Positions 11,438-20,357 of a stretch of 64,000 nt of DNA are shown piece after piece. Every line of letters starts with the position of its first letter. Position 1 is the first letter of the stretch. The notes beneath the pieces are model-generated. The model did no database searches. It saw nothing but the letters and a program-made list of their open reading frames with translations, and had not been told where the DNA came from. The translations under genes and the position numbers were made by a program. The DNA is from Bacteroidales bacterium. Lineage in GTDB: Bacteria > Bacteroidota > Bacteroidia > Bacteroidales > UBA1715. The DNA lies in assembly GCA_016714605.1 (NCBI GenBank), contig JADKDL010000050.1:1-64000 (forward strand), written 5' to 3'.

Positions 11438-13039
11438 CTACAAATTTATTTCAGTATTAGGTAAGAGATTATAGATTTTCTCTATTTCTTTATTTGGTAA
11501 CGGGTTACCTTCTAACCAAAGTATTTTCAAATTTTTTAATTCACCAAGTTCTACTGGAAGAGTTTTTATGTTGTTTCCTCCAATATAAAGCTCTTCCAAG
11601 TTTTTTAATTTATTTATTTCTTTTGGAATTTCTGAAATGTTATTCATATCAAGATTCAAAACCTTTAAATTTTCCATCTCAAGAATACAAGCAGGGAAAG
11701 CATTTAGATTATTAACTTCTAATCCTAACTCTCTAAGATTTGCCAGAGCAGAAAATTCGATAGGTAGTTCTTGCAAATAATTTGACATGCAATATATCTT
11801 TTTAAGATTTGAAAGTTTACCAATTTCAGAAGGCAAAACAGTTAAATTATTATTTGAAAGATTAAGTATTTGCAATTTGCTAAGTTTTCCAATTTCTTTT
11901 GGTAATTCTTTTAGGAGGTTTTTATCAAGTTTTAGATAAACTAACTTTTGTAAATCTGTAATTGGTAAAGGAAACGTTTTGAAAGAATTATTTGACAGAT
12001 AGAGATATTTTAAATTACTCAGTTTTGAAAATTCTGTTGGAAGTTCAGACAACAAATTATCATCAAGTAAAAGAAATTCTAAAGATTGCAAGTTCTGAAT
12101 TGAAGCTGAGATGCTATGTATTTGATTTAAATATAATTCAACATGTTTTAGATTAGGGGTATTGCAAAGTGCTTCAGGAAATCTGTCGAACTTATTTTTC
12201 TGCAAATAAATTGTGGTTAATCTACTTAGTTTAGCTATTGAAGTGGGCAAAGAGATAAGTTTATTTTCACTCAGATTAATTTCTGTAATAGCTTGTTCTT
12301 GAAAAACTTGCTCTGGCAAGTTTGCAATTTTATTATCATTAAGAGCTATAATTGAAAGATTGGCTATATTACCTAAAGTAACAGGAATAGAAGTTATTGC
12401 ATTATTAGATGCAATAAGTATTTCTAAAGACGTTAAATCTCCTATTTCGGGAGGTAGACTCGTAAACTCATTATCTGCAATATTTAATTCTCTCAAAGCT
12501 TTCATCTTTTTTATAGACTCAGGCAATGATTTAATATAATTATGACCAAGTTCTAACTCAACTAAATTTTGCAGATTACCAATATCAGTAGGCAAATCGA
12601 ATATATTATTACCAAAAACCTCTAAAGATTTTAATGTTTTTATAAGGCATAATTCATTGGGCAATATTTCTATCTGATTTCTTTCTAAATTAAGACTGAT
12701 AAGATTACTCAATTCTCCAATATTAACAGGTAAAAAAATTAACTCATTTAAACTCAGATTCAGAAACTTTAATGATTTAAATGTTAATATTTCTTTAGGA
12801 AAGACAGAAAAGGAATTATTGGCTAATGAAAGATTATTAACATTTTGATATTGAAGATAACAAACAGGCAAAACTTCCATTCGTTGATGCTCAAGATTCA
12901 ATAAAAGAACTTCTTCTTTTTTCTCTGTTATTTCATTGCAATTAGTAAAAACTTTAGAATTTAAAGGTGTATCTACCTGAGCAAAACAGACATACGCTGA
13001 AATAAAAAACAAAAATACGGTTATCTTAATCATAAGCAT
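11438..13039 (-). CDS. exported leucine-rich-repeat protein
   Basis: A 533-residue protein with a signal peptide (hydrophobic residues 5-20, ending YVCFAQ) and then about twenty tandem LRRs of about 23 residues. The consensus is LxxLxxLxLxxNxLxxLPxxIGxLxxL, typical of the bacterial LPxx class. The repeats run from about residue 45 to the C-terminus with no membrane anchor or sorting domain visible. LRR proteins of this type usually bind proteins, but no ligand can be inferred. It lies on the minus strand with Sua5 86 bases upstream and the OmpA-domain protein 71 bases downstream. The array appears uninterrupted by frameshifts. Confidence 0.85.
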   Translation of the reverse strand: MLMIKITVFLFFISAYVCFAQVDTPLNSKVFTNCNEITEKKEEVLLLNLEHQRMEVLPVCYLQYQNVNNLSLANNSFSVFPKEILTFKSLKFLNLSLNELIFLPVNIGELSNLISLNLERNQIEILPNELCLIKTLKSLEVFGNNIFDLPTDIGNLQNLVELELGHNYIKSLPESIKKMKALRELNIADNEFTSLPPEIGDLTSLEILIASNNAITSIPVTLGNIANLSIIALNDNKIANLPEQVFQEQAITEINLSENKLISLPTSIAKLSRLTTIYLQKNKFDRFPEALCNTPNLKHVELYLNQIHSISASIQNLQSLEFLLLDDNLLSELPTEFSKLSNLKYLYLSNNSFKTFPLPITDLQKLVYLKLDKNLLKELPKEIGKLSKLQILNLSNNNLTVLPSEIGKLSNLKKIYCMSNYLQELPIEFSALANLRELGLEVNNLNAFPACILEMENLKVLNLDMNNISEIPKEINKLKNLEELYIGGNNIKTLPVELGELKNLKILWLEGNPLPNKEIEKIYNLLPNTEINL

Positions 13040-13125
13040 TGCTATAATTTTTATCGTCTAAAAATAAATAAAATAAATTAACAATAATAATATTAATTGA
13101 AAACAATTTTGTTTCCTGTTAATTT

Positions 13126-13746
13126 TCATATTTCTAAAACACCAATACCCTGCCTAAGTATCACTAAATCAGCTCCTGAGCAATCAACAACAGTTGATGG
13201 ATTATTATTACCATAACCACCATCAATTACGATGTCTACATCTTTTTTATATTTCTCATATATAAGTTCCGGATCGGTCATATAATCTAATATCTCATCA
13301 TCATCGTGAATAGAGGTAGAAACAATAGGATTGCCTAACTCCTTAACTATCTCTCTTATAATATTATTATCTGGAATTCTTATACCTACAGTTTTCTTTT
13401 TGCTCTTAAAAATTTTCGGTACGTTATTATTAGCATCTAGGATAAAAGTAAATGGACCGGGTAAATGCTTCTTCATGAGTTTATACACACTTGTATCTAC
13501 TTGTTTTGTAAAATCTGATAGATGACTTAGATCATAACAAATAAATGAAAAATTGGCTTTATCTACATTTATTCCTTTCAGATGAGCTACTTTTTCAACA
13601 GCTCGGTGATTAAAAATATCACATCCTATTCCGTAAACAGTATCGGTAGGATATACTATAACGCCACCTGATTGAAGCGAATTAACGATTTTGCGAATTT
13701 GTTTTTCGTTAGGATTTTCGTTATATAATTTTAAAAATTCAGCCAT
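13126..13746 (-). CDS. L-threonylcarbamoyladenylate synthase (Sua5/YciO/YrdC family)
   Basis: Makes threonylcarbamoyl-AMP from threonine, bicarbonate and ATP, the first step of the t6A tRNA modification. At 206 residues it is a single YrdC-type domain. Diagnostic motifs are IVYPTDTVYGIGCD, the FSFICYDLSHLSDF region, LPGPFTFILDAN, VGIRIPDN and NPIVSTSIH. A YciO-like role cannot be excluded from sequence alone. A t6A partner, TsaB, is encoded elsewhere in the window (43306-44010). The gene heads a run of minus-strand genes and starts about 130 bases downstream of the SRP RNA. Confidence 0.88.
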   Translation of the reverse strand: MAEFLKLYNENPNEKQIRKIVNSLQSGGVIVYPTDTVYGIGCDIFNHRAVEKVAHLKGINVDKANFSFICYDLSHLSDFTKQVDTSVYKLMKKHLPGPFTFILDANNNVPKIFKSKKKTVGIRIPDNNIIREIVKELGNPIVSTSIHDDDEILDYMTDPELIYEKYKKDVDIVIDGGYGNNNPSTVVDCSGADLVILRQGIGVLEI

Positions 13747-13876
13747 GGTTGTAATATTTTTTCAAAAGAATGAAAGCAACATGTGTAAGATTAAAAAAAA
13801 TCTACATATTGTTCTTATCGGAAATGATTTGATAAATAAAAGAAAGGTTTGGTCTTGAATTTAGTTCATAAAAAAA

Positions 13877-13972
13877 GGGTAAGCTACTTATATCGCACCG
13901 CTCAACCACCTACCCTTGCTTCCTTCCGGATCTGAGGGGGTTCAGCAGGAGCTGGTCGTATAAGACTTACCC
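13877..13972 (-). ncRNA. ffs: signal recognition particle RNA, small bacterial (4.5S) type
   Basis: The minus-strand transcript begins GGGTAAG and ends GCTTACCC, so its ends pair. The conserved domain IV hairpin is present (CCGGAAGGAAGCAAGGGT), as is the following GCGATATAAGTAGC block. At 96 nt it matches the short 4.5S form. It would bind Ffh to target membrane proteins to the Sec translocon. A consensus promoter lies immediately upstream. Confidence 0.95.
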
Positions 13973-13976
13973 GCTG

Positions 13977-14006
13977 CAAAATTAATAACTTAATTATAAT
14001 TTACAA
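13977..14006 (-). promoter_or_regulatory. promoter of the SRP RNA gene
   Basis: Minus strand: TTG (14004-14006), 19 bases, then TAATTTTG (13977-13984), with the RNA's GGG start four bases after the -7 box. It matches the Bacteroidota primary-sigma consensus and serves as an internal calibration for other promoter calls here. Confidence 0.8.
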
Positions 14007-14086
14007 GTGTTTTCTTAAATAATTATTGAAACTAATTTCAATAATTACTATTCTGCTTAATTTGAATACTTTACAATTCAAAAAAA

Positions 14087-15528
14087 TTACTTTTTCCAAA
14101 ATACCGGAGTAAAAATTATAAGGAGAGAATAGATTTCAAGTCTTCCTAACAGCATATTGATCGACAATATGTATTTTGCAATATCTGGTAAATGACCAAA
14201 ATTGCTAACCGGACCAACGGTACCTATACCTGGCCCAATACCAGCCATACAAGTTGCAACCGCACTTATAGATGTATGTCCGTCTATACCTAAAATAAGC
14301 AAAATTGAACTGCTTAGTAGACAAATGAACAAGTAAACAACAATAAATGTAAGAATAGAACGGTTAATATTTTCCTTTATCAAATTTCCATTTAACCTGA
14401 TTGGTATTACAGCATTTCTAGACATGAGGCTTTTTAATCTTCTTTTTACATTCTTAAGCAATAATAAGTGTCTTGCCATCTTAATACCGCCTGATGTAGA
14501 ACCAGTGCAACCTCCTAAAAACATACTGAATAATATTAAAACCCAAGCAAATTGGGGCCAAAGTAAATAATCTGTTGTCGCAAATCCGGTGCATGTAATA
14601 ATAGATACTATCTGAAAAAATGCATCTCTAAAAGATTCTTCAAAAGGCTTGTGCATTTGAAAATAAATGCCTCCAGTAAGTACTAAACCTATTATAACGG
14701 TCATTATAAAATAAAATCTTATCTCTTCATTTTTATATAATTTATTGAAACTCATTTTGAATAGATAATAATAAACCACAAAATTCAATCCGGCCAAGAA
14801 CATAAATATCATAATAACATACTGAATATAAGGAGAATATTCTGCAATACTTGTGTTTTTGGGTGAAAATCCGCCTGTTGCAACAGTTCCAAATGAATGA
14901 CATATACTATGAAAAAAATCCATGCCTCCTAGTAATAAAAAAAAGGTTTCTAGAAAAGTAAGCGCTAGATAAATTATTAATAGTCTTAAACCAACAGACT
15001 TAACCTTGGGTTGAATTCGCTCTTGCAAAGATGATTCTAATGTAAATAATTGATAACCACCTAATTTGAAAGATGGCATAATTACAATTACCAAAACAAT
15101 AATACCAATACCCCCAATCCAATGTGTAAGACTTCTCCAAAAAAGTAGAGCTTTGGGTAAGGCTTCTATATCAGATAATATTGAGGCTCCTGTAGTTGTA
15201 AAACCTGATACAGTTTCAAAAAAAGCATCTACAAACCGTGGTATTGCTCCTGAATGAAAATAGGGTATACAACCAAAAAAAGAAATAATTAACCAAGAAA
15301 AACTACTGCAATTATTGCATCTCTTTTATGTATAGCTTTCTCTTTAGACAAATGCCTTGTAAATAAATGAATGAAAATACTTATAGAAAAGGTTATGATT
15401 GCATTAGTTATAAAATAATATATTGGCTCTGAATAAATTAATGCAACAAAAACACACAGTAACATTGCTGCTGCAATAATTAATAATATATTTTTTACAA
15501 TCTTTAAAACAAAATAAATGTTAACCAT
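14087..15528 (-). CDS. trkH: TrkH family potassium uptake protein (one frameshift)
   Basis: The K+-translocating membrane subunit of a Trk system, with about ten hydrophobic segments and four pore-loop repeats. Recognisable elements are FFETVSGFTTTGAS and SLTHWIGGIGI (first repeat), SFGTVATGGFSPKN (second), CTGFATTDY and FLGGCTGSTSGGIK (third) and the ACMAGIGPGIGTVGP region (fourth). The frame breaks near the N-terminus at the A5 run 15298-15302. Adding one base joins residues 1-79 (15289-15528) to the rest and gives about 480 residues, normal for TrkH. No TrkA-type NAD-binding partner is encoded in the window. The SRP RNA lies downstream on the same strand. Confidence 0.93.
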
Positions 15529-15820
15529 GATAATGGTATTATAGTCTTTTTATAAAATTTTAGTCTGGCAAATATCTTACAAAATGGGGAAAAAACATTT
15601 TTATACTTAAAATGTTTTTACAAAAAAATATAATTATCATAAACAAATACAATTCATAAATAAAAAATGAATTAGAGTATATATATAAATAATTATGAAT
15701 AAAATACATACGAAAATTATATATATTATTAAGCGAGAAATAAAATAATGAAATATTTGCCTAATCTATCTTGTATAATTTAATGATAAGAAATACATTT
15801 GTTAAAAAATTAAAGATATC

Positions 15821-16768
15821 ATGCTAGATATAGATGTTTCTGTTGTAGTTCCACTTTTTAATGAAGATGAATCGCTTCCTGAACTTACCAGGTGGATAGA
15901 TAAAGTTGCTAAAGATAATAATCTGGTTTATGAAATAATCTTGATTAATGACGGCAGCACCGATAATTCTTGGACGGTAATAAAACAATTATGTTCGGAG
16001 AACAAAAACATAAAAGCAGTAAAATTCAGAAGAAATCACGGTAAAGCAGCTGCCTTACAATGTGGTTTTCAACAAGCTCAGGGTAAGGTAGTTATTACTA
16101 TGGATGCCGATTTACAAGACAGTCCTGATGAAATTCCTGAATTATGCAAAATGATTTTGGAGCAAGATTGGGACATGATTTCCGGCTGGAAAAAAAGAAG
16201 AAACGACCCAATTGGTAAAACCATTCCTAGCAAGGTTTTCAATGGTTTGGCCAAGATGATGACCGGCATAGAACTACACGACTTTAACTGCGGACTTAAA
16301 GCATACAGAAAAGATGTTGTTAAAAACATTGAGCTTTTTGGTGAAATGCACCGCTATATACCTGCTCTTGCTAAAGCTGCCGGATTTCCTAAAATTGGCG
16401 AAAAGGTAGTTCACCATAGAGAACGCAAGTATGGCAAAAGCAAGTACGGATTGGGCAGAATGAAAGGAATGCTTGATTTGATAACCATTGTCTTTGTTTC
16501 AAAATTCGGACGAAAACCAATGCACCTTTTTGGTTCATTAGGCGTGTTTTGTTTTTTGGTAGGGTTTATAATTCTTACCTACTTAACGTATTGTAAAATA
16601 TTTATGTCGGTCTATAATATGACCCAAAGACCAATATTTTTCCTTGGTATAATCTGTTTACTGGTTGGTACTCAATTATTTCTCACCGGATTTTTGGCAG
16701 AGTTAACAACAAGAGCTTCGTCTGATAAAAAATATTATAATATAGATGAAACAATAAATACAAATTAA
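15821..16768 (+). CDS. membrane-anchored family 2 glycosyltransferase
   Basis: A 315-residue GT2 enzyme of the DPM1/GtrB type. The N-terminal catalytic domain shows VVVPLFNEDESL, LINDGSTDNS and the MDADLQDSP acidic motif, with the conserved HGKAAALQ region. Two C-terminal transmembrane segments (about 240-262 and 272-297) anchor it to the inner membrane. Such enzymes usually transfer a sugar to undecaprenyl phosphate or a related lipid. The donor sugar cannot be told. It is followed by a structured RNA element, a terminator and then a GT4 gene on the same strand. A GtrA-family protein occurs at 28637-29023 and could be a functional partner. Confidence 0.87.
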   Translation: MLDIDVSVVVPLFNEDESLPELTRWIDKVAKDNNLVYEIILINDGSTDNSWTVIKQLCSENKNIKAVKFRRNHGKAAALQCGFQQAQGKVVITMDADLQDSPDEIPELCKMILEQDWDMISGWKKRRNDPIGKTIPSKVFNGLAKMMTGIELHDFNCGLKAYRKDVVKNIELFGEMHRYIPALAKAAGFPKIGEKVVHHRERKYGKSKYGLGRMKGMLDLITIVFVSKFGRKPMHLFGSLGVFCFLVGFIILTYLTYCKIFMSVYNMTQRPIFFLGIICLLVGTQLFLTGFLAELTTRASSDKKYYNIDETINTN

Positions 16769-16789
16769 TTTAAATTTAAAAAAACATAA

Positions 16790-16860
16790 AAGTAAGGGGT
16801 TGACTTAATACAAGTTGGCAAAAATGAAACACTATTTTTCAAATAGTCACACCCCGACTT
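16790..16860 (+). ncRNA. unidentified structured RNA element (bulged long hairpin)
   Basis: AAGT-AA-GGGGT-TGACT (16790-16805) pairs with AGTCA-C-ACCCC-G-ACTT (16845-16860), a 14-bp stem with two small bulges. The 39-nt loop holds a second six-pair helix (AAAAAT with ATTTTT). The stem's GC content stands out from its surroundings. A perfect terminator hairpin follows after 11 bases, then the GT4 start codon. It could be a 3' UTR element of the upstream gene, a leader regulating the GT4 gene, or a small RNA. I recognise no known family. Confidence 0.5.
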
Positions 16861-16871
16861 CCAGATTCTAG

Positions 16872-16910
16872 GAACTAAATGAATTCAATTTATCATTTAG
16901 TTCTTTTTTA
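16872..16910 (+). terminator. intrinsic terminator 27 bases upstream of the GT4 gene
   Basis: GAACTAAATGA (16872-16882) and TCATTTAGTTC (16893-16903) form a perfect 11-bp stem with a 10-base loop, followed by TTTTTTATTTT. It either ends the upstream GT2 transcript or acts as an attenuator of the next gene. Confidence 0.8.
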
Positions 16911-16936
16911 TTTTAAAATAAATAGCAAACATAATA

Positions 16937-18082
16937 ATGAACATACTATCAATAGGACCGGCATACCCATTACGCGGAGGAATAGCAGATTTTAATGAAA
17001 CGCTAGCTCTATCACTGCAAGATCAAGGACACAATGTTCATTTATACTCCTATTACTTACAATACCCTAAGTTGCTTTTTCCGGGAAAAACACAATTTAG
17101 AGAAGGTACTAAACCTCCAAAACTTACTATAAATAACACAATTAGCTCTTTGAACCCAATAAGTTGGTACAAAACAGCAAAAAAAATTATAACTGAAAAA
17201 CCTGATTTTGTAATAATTCATTTTTGGATGCCTTTCTTTGCACCAGCACTAGGAACAATTGCAAAAAAAATTAAGCAGAAGAATATTCCTGTTATTTTGC
17301 TTTGTCACAATGTTGTGCCTCATGAATCAAGTAAATTTGATTTTCTGCTAACCAAATATATTACAAAGCATTGCAGTGGATTTCTTACTTTAGCAAAATC
17401 TGTGTTAGAAGATTTGAAATATTTTACTCCAAGCCAAAACAAACAATTTACCCCCCACCCTATTTACGATATTTTCGGGGAAAAAACATCAAAATCAGAT
17501 GCTCGTAAAATACTGGGTATAGATTTAAACAAAAAGTATATTCTATTCTTTGGGATGGTAAGAAAATATAAAGGACTTGACTTACTATTGGAGGCTATGG
17601 CAGAAAGTAATCTTAAGCAAATTGATGTAAATCTGATTGTAGCTGGTGAATTTTATGACGACCCCGATACCTATCTACAACTAATAAAAAAATACAACTT
17701 AGAAAGTAGAGTAATAATTCACAATAAATTCATAAATACAGACTTTGTAAAATACTATTTTTCGGCTGTAGATTTGGTTACGCAAACCTACCACACAGCC
17801 ACTCAGAGTGGAATTTCTCAAATTGCGTATAGCTTTGACAAGCCTATGCTGGTAACCAATGTTGGCGGACTGTCGGAGATTGTGCCTAATGAGAAAGTAG
17901 GTTATGTGGTTGAAAAAGATCCCAAACAGATAGCCAATGCCATACATGACTTTTATATTAACAATAAAGAAGAATTTTTTACAATGAATGTTTCAATAGA
18001 AAAGAAAAAATTTCAATGGGAAGCGTTTATAATAAAATTGCTTGAAGTTGTAAGAAATACAGATAAAAAACAGACTTTATAA
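16937..18082 (+). CDS. family 4 (GT-B fold) glycosyltransferase
   Basis: A 381-residue soluble GT-B enzyme. The N-terminus has the acceptor-side glycine-rich loop YPLRGGIADF. The C-terminal Rossmann domain has the NDP-sugar binding stretch ILFFGMVRKYKGLDLLLEA, LIVAGEFY and the donor-binding GGLSEIVPNEKVGYVV region of GT4 enzymes. It probably acts in surface polysaccharide or lipid glycosylation. Donor and acceptor are unknown. A structured RNA and a terminator immediately precede it, so its transcription may be attenuated. The DUF3078 gene follows after 49 bases on the same strand. Confidence 0.87.
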   Translation: MNILSIGPAYPLRGGIADFNETLALSLQDQGHNVHLYSYYLQYPKLLFPGKTQFREGTKPPKLTINNTISSLNPISWYKTAKKIITEKPDFVIIHFWMPFFAPALGTIAKKIKQKNIPVILLCHNVVPHESSKFDFLLTKYITKHCSGFLTLAKSVLEDLKYFTPSQNKQFTPHPIYDIFGEKTSKSDARKILGIDLNKKYILFFGMVRKYKGLDLLLEAMAESNLKQIDVNLIVAGEFYDDPDTYLQLIKKYNLESRVIIHNKFINTDFVKYYFSAVDLVTQTYHTATQSGISQIAYSFDKPMLVTNVGGLSEIVPNEKVGYVVEKDPKQIANAIHDFYINNKEEFFTMNVSIEKKKFQWEAFIIKLLEVVRNTDKKQTL

Positions 18083-18131
18083 CCTGTTTAAATATTATCA
18101 AATACAAAATTTAATTTTTAAAAAATACATA

Positions 18132-19085
18132 ATGAAAAAAAGAGTTATCCTTTACTTATTGGCAATTTTACCGTTTTTTAGTTTCGCACAAGATGATACG
18201 AAAAAAGATTCCGCAGCAGTAGCCGACAGTTTGAAAAAATGGAAATTCATGGGATCATTTAGTCTTACAACCAATCAAGCATCATACACCAATTGGGCTT
18301 CGGGTGGAGAAACCGCTATTTCAGCAGGATCACTGTTTTTGTACAATATAAGTTACATAAATAAAAAATCTCAATGGGAAAATGTTTTTAAACTAGGATA
18401 CGGTATTGTGTGGCAAAAAACAAATGGCAGGAAAAAAAGCGACGATATCATAGACATCAGTTCAAAATTTGGTTACAAGAGCTATAAAAATTGGTATTAC
18501 AGTATAATAGCCGGTTTCAATACCCAATTTGATAAAGGTTTTATGAGCGATACAATTTTCAGCTCTGAGTTTATGTCTCCCGGATATTTATCGTTCTCTA
18601 TAGGTATGGATTACAAGCCAAATCCGAGCTTTTCTCTCCTAATAGCTCCGTTGGCAGGCAAATTTACTTTTGTACAAAATGAAACACTGGCAAATGCAGG
18701 AGCTTATGGCGTTAAACCTGCTGTTTATTCGGAAGTAACAGGTAAACTAATAACACCGGGTGAAACGTCAAAATCGGAATTTGGGGGTGCTATAAAAATT
18801 AATTACAAAAAAGAGATACTTAAAAACATGACTCTTATCACCAAACTCGATTTGTTTTCAAATTATTTAAAGTCGCCCGAAAAAATAGATATTATGTGGG
18901 ACTTAGACATAAACATGAAAGTAAACAAATATATAACCGCCTCTATTTCAACAAAACTTTTGTATGACTATGACATTAAGATTGGAAAAGACGAAAATAA
19001 AAATGAAATAATTGAAACAAATGAAATAAAAGATAGAGTTCAATTTAAAGAGGTAATTGCAGTAGGATTTACATATAAATTCTAG
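18132..19085 (+). CDS. DUF3078 outer-membrane beta-barrel protein
   Basis: A 317-residue exported protein. The signal peptide ends FSFAQ. The mature part starts with KWKFMGSFSLTTNQASYTNW and ASGGE, hallmark of the Bacteroidota-specific DUF3078 family. Alternating aromatic strands then run to a C-terminal FTYKF, as in outer-membrane barrels that end in an aromatic residue. The function of the family is unknown. It ends at a strong bidirectional terminator. Confidence 0.85.
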   Translation: MKKRVILYLLAILPFFSFAQDDTKKDSAAVADSLKKWKFMGSFSLTTNQASYTNWASGGETAISAGSLFLYNISYINKKSQWENVFKLGYGIVWQKTNGRKKSDDIIDISSKFGYKSYKNWYYSIIAGFNTQFDKGFMSDTIFSSEFMSPGYLSFSIGMDYKPNPSFSLLIAPLAGKFTFVQNETLANAGAYGVKPAVYSEVTGKLITPGETSKSEFGGAIKINYKKEILKNMTLITKLDLFSNYLKSPEKIDIMWDLDINMKVNKYITASISTKLLYDYDIKIGKDENKNEIIETNEIKDRVQFKEVIAVGFTYKF

Positions 19086-19126
19086 ACCTCATCAAAACGT
19101 AAATTATTTGAAGTATACTTTTATAC

Positions 19127-19169
19127 ATAAAGCCCATGAACATTAAATGAAGATATTCATGGGCTTTAT
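19127..19169. terminator. bidirectional intrinsic terminator
   Basis: A perfect 14-bp inverted repeat, ATAAAGCCCATGAA (19127-19140) with TTCATGGGCTTTAT (19156-19169), lies between the converging DUF3078 gene and the minus-strand lipoprotein gene. It is flanked by T-rich sequence. Confidence 0.8.
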
Positions 19170-19234
19170 AATTTTTATTATATTAAAGAAGAATACATAT
19201 ATAAAATAAACAAAGCAAATTTAAAATCAAAGAC

Positions 19235-20023
19235 TTATTTTATATCAAAGTCAATAATTGAGACTTTGTCATAAAAGGGGGTACTAAATAAACTTGTCAC
19301 AACAGCTTCAAATAGAGAAGGTTCTCCAACACTAGTAATCCAAACTGAAGTGGAATTTATTGGTTCTAAAATCGTGGGATTGAAAATTAAATTATTTTGT
19401 AAAAACAACGCTACAGTTTTATTGGTATTTTTTGTGGTGTACTCATAAAATAGCTTTTGGCCAAGTTTTGTATGAGTTATTTCCATGACCAATCTTTCAT
19501 CTTCAAAACCTATAGAAATAGCGTTTATATGATCTCCAGAAAAAACTGAAACCTCTCGTTTATCAACAATATTAAGATTAAACATATTAGTATTTTTAGA
19601 CCAATAAAACCATTCATCTTGTAAAGCAAGAGAAGCAATTTCAGGTATTTTCTTTACTTCTTTCAAAATGTTAGTATCAATCTCACTTACCTCAAGAATT
19701 TCACCTCTAGAATAACCCAATAAGCTATCATTATATTTAGTATGAGGGATTGTTACAATCGGATAGATTTCATATTTCAATCCTGACTTTCGCAATTTAG
19801 CAATATGTGTAGAATCAAAATTTGGTATACAACGAAAGAAAATAGTATCATTTTGCAGCTTAATTTTGGTTTTCGGCAGATTCAATTGAGCAAAATATTC
19901 TACAACTTCATGAGGATCAACTTCTTTACAATGAATTGTTAAAAAAAGATCTGCTTTTCCAAGATTAGTCTGAGAACAAGCAATTAAAGAGATTGAAAAT
20001 AAAAGCATTACATATTTTATCAT
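19235..20023 (-). CDS. lipoprotein with a SecD/SecDF P1-head-like domain
   Basis: A 262-residue predicted lipoprotein: hydrophobic N-terminus with lipobox LIAC (Cys16). Residues about 155-245 resemble the periplasmic P1 head of SecD/SecDF: FSGDHINAISIGFEDERLVMEI, then GQKLFYEYTTKN, then VALFLQNNLIFNPTILEPI. The order and spacing follow SecD's lTGd..a.v.fd...vsi.l...G...f.e.t..n.g..laivldg.visaP...pI. None of SecD's transmembrane helices is present. The N-terminal half also looks like a repeated alpha/beta unit. The role is unknown, possibly a ligand-binding or chaperone-like periplasmic module. It stands alone between a terminator and a divergent kinase gene. Confidence 0.6.
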   Translation of the reverse strand: MIKYVMLLFSISLIACSQTNLGKADLFLTIHCKEVDPHEVVEYFAQLNLPKTKIKLQNDTIFFRCIPNFDSTHIAKLRKSGLKYEIYPIVTIPHTKYNDSLLGYSRGEILEVSEIDTNILKEVKKIPEIASLALQDEWFYWSKNTNMFNLNIVDKREVSVFSGDHINAISIGFEDERLVMEITHTKLGQKLFYEYTTKNTNKTVALFLQNNLIFNPTILEPINSTSVWITSVGEPSLFEAVVTSLFSTPFYDKVSIIDFDIK

Positions 20024-20357
20024 AAACTATATTTTAAATAAAATTACTCTTTTTTTAACAGTTATTAAATACCAATTCATTCAATACAATGAAAAGCTAA
20101 ACAAAACTAGTATTTTTTTTATAAAAGGTTATATCCATTAAAGACACATTTAATTTTAATTATAGAATTTCAGATATAAAATCACTAATACAATAATAAT
20201 TTCAACTCAATACTATTAAGACAAAAACAATGAGTAATTTTACTTAACAATTCCTATGAATAATTACAGATATTATTTATATTTACAGAAAAATCTAACA
20301 AAATATTTATTTGATAAAATATAGATATAGCCACTTAATTACTATACTTTAAACCAT
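20024..20357. other. AT-rich intergenic region between divergent genes
   Basis: About 330 bases separate the SecD-like lipoprotein gene (minus) and the PAS kinase gene (plus). I see no open frame, repeat or full promoter match. It presumably carries both promoters. Confidence 0.35.
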
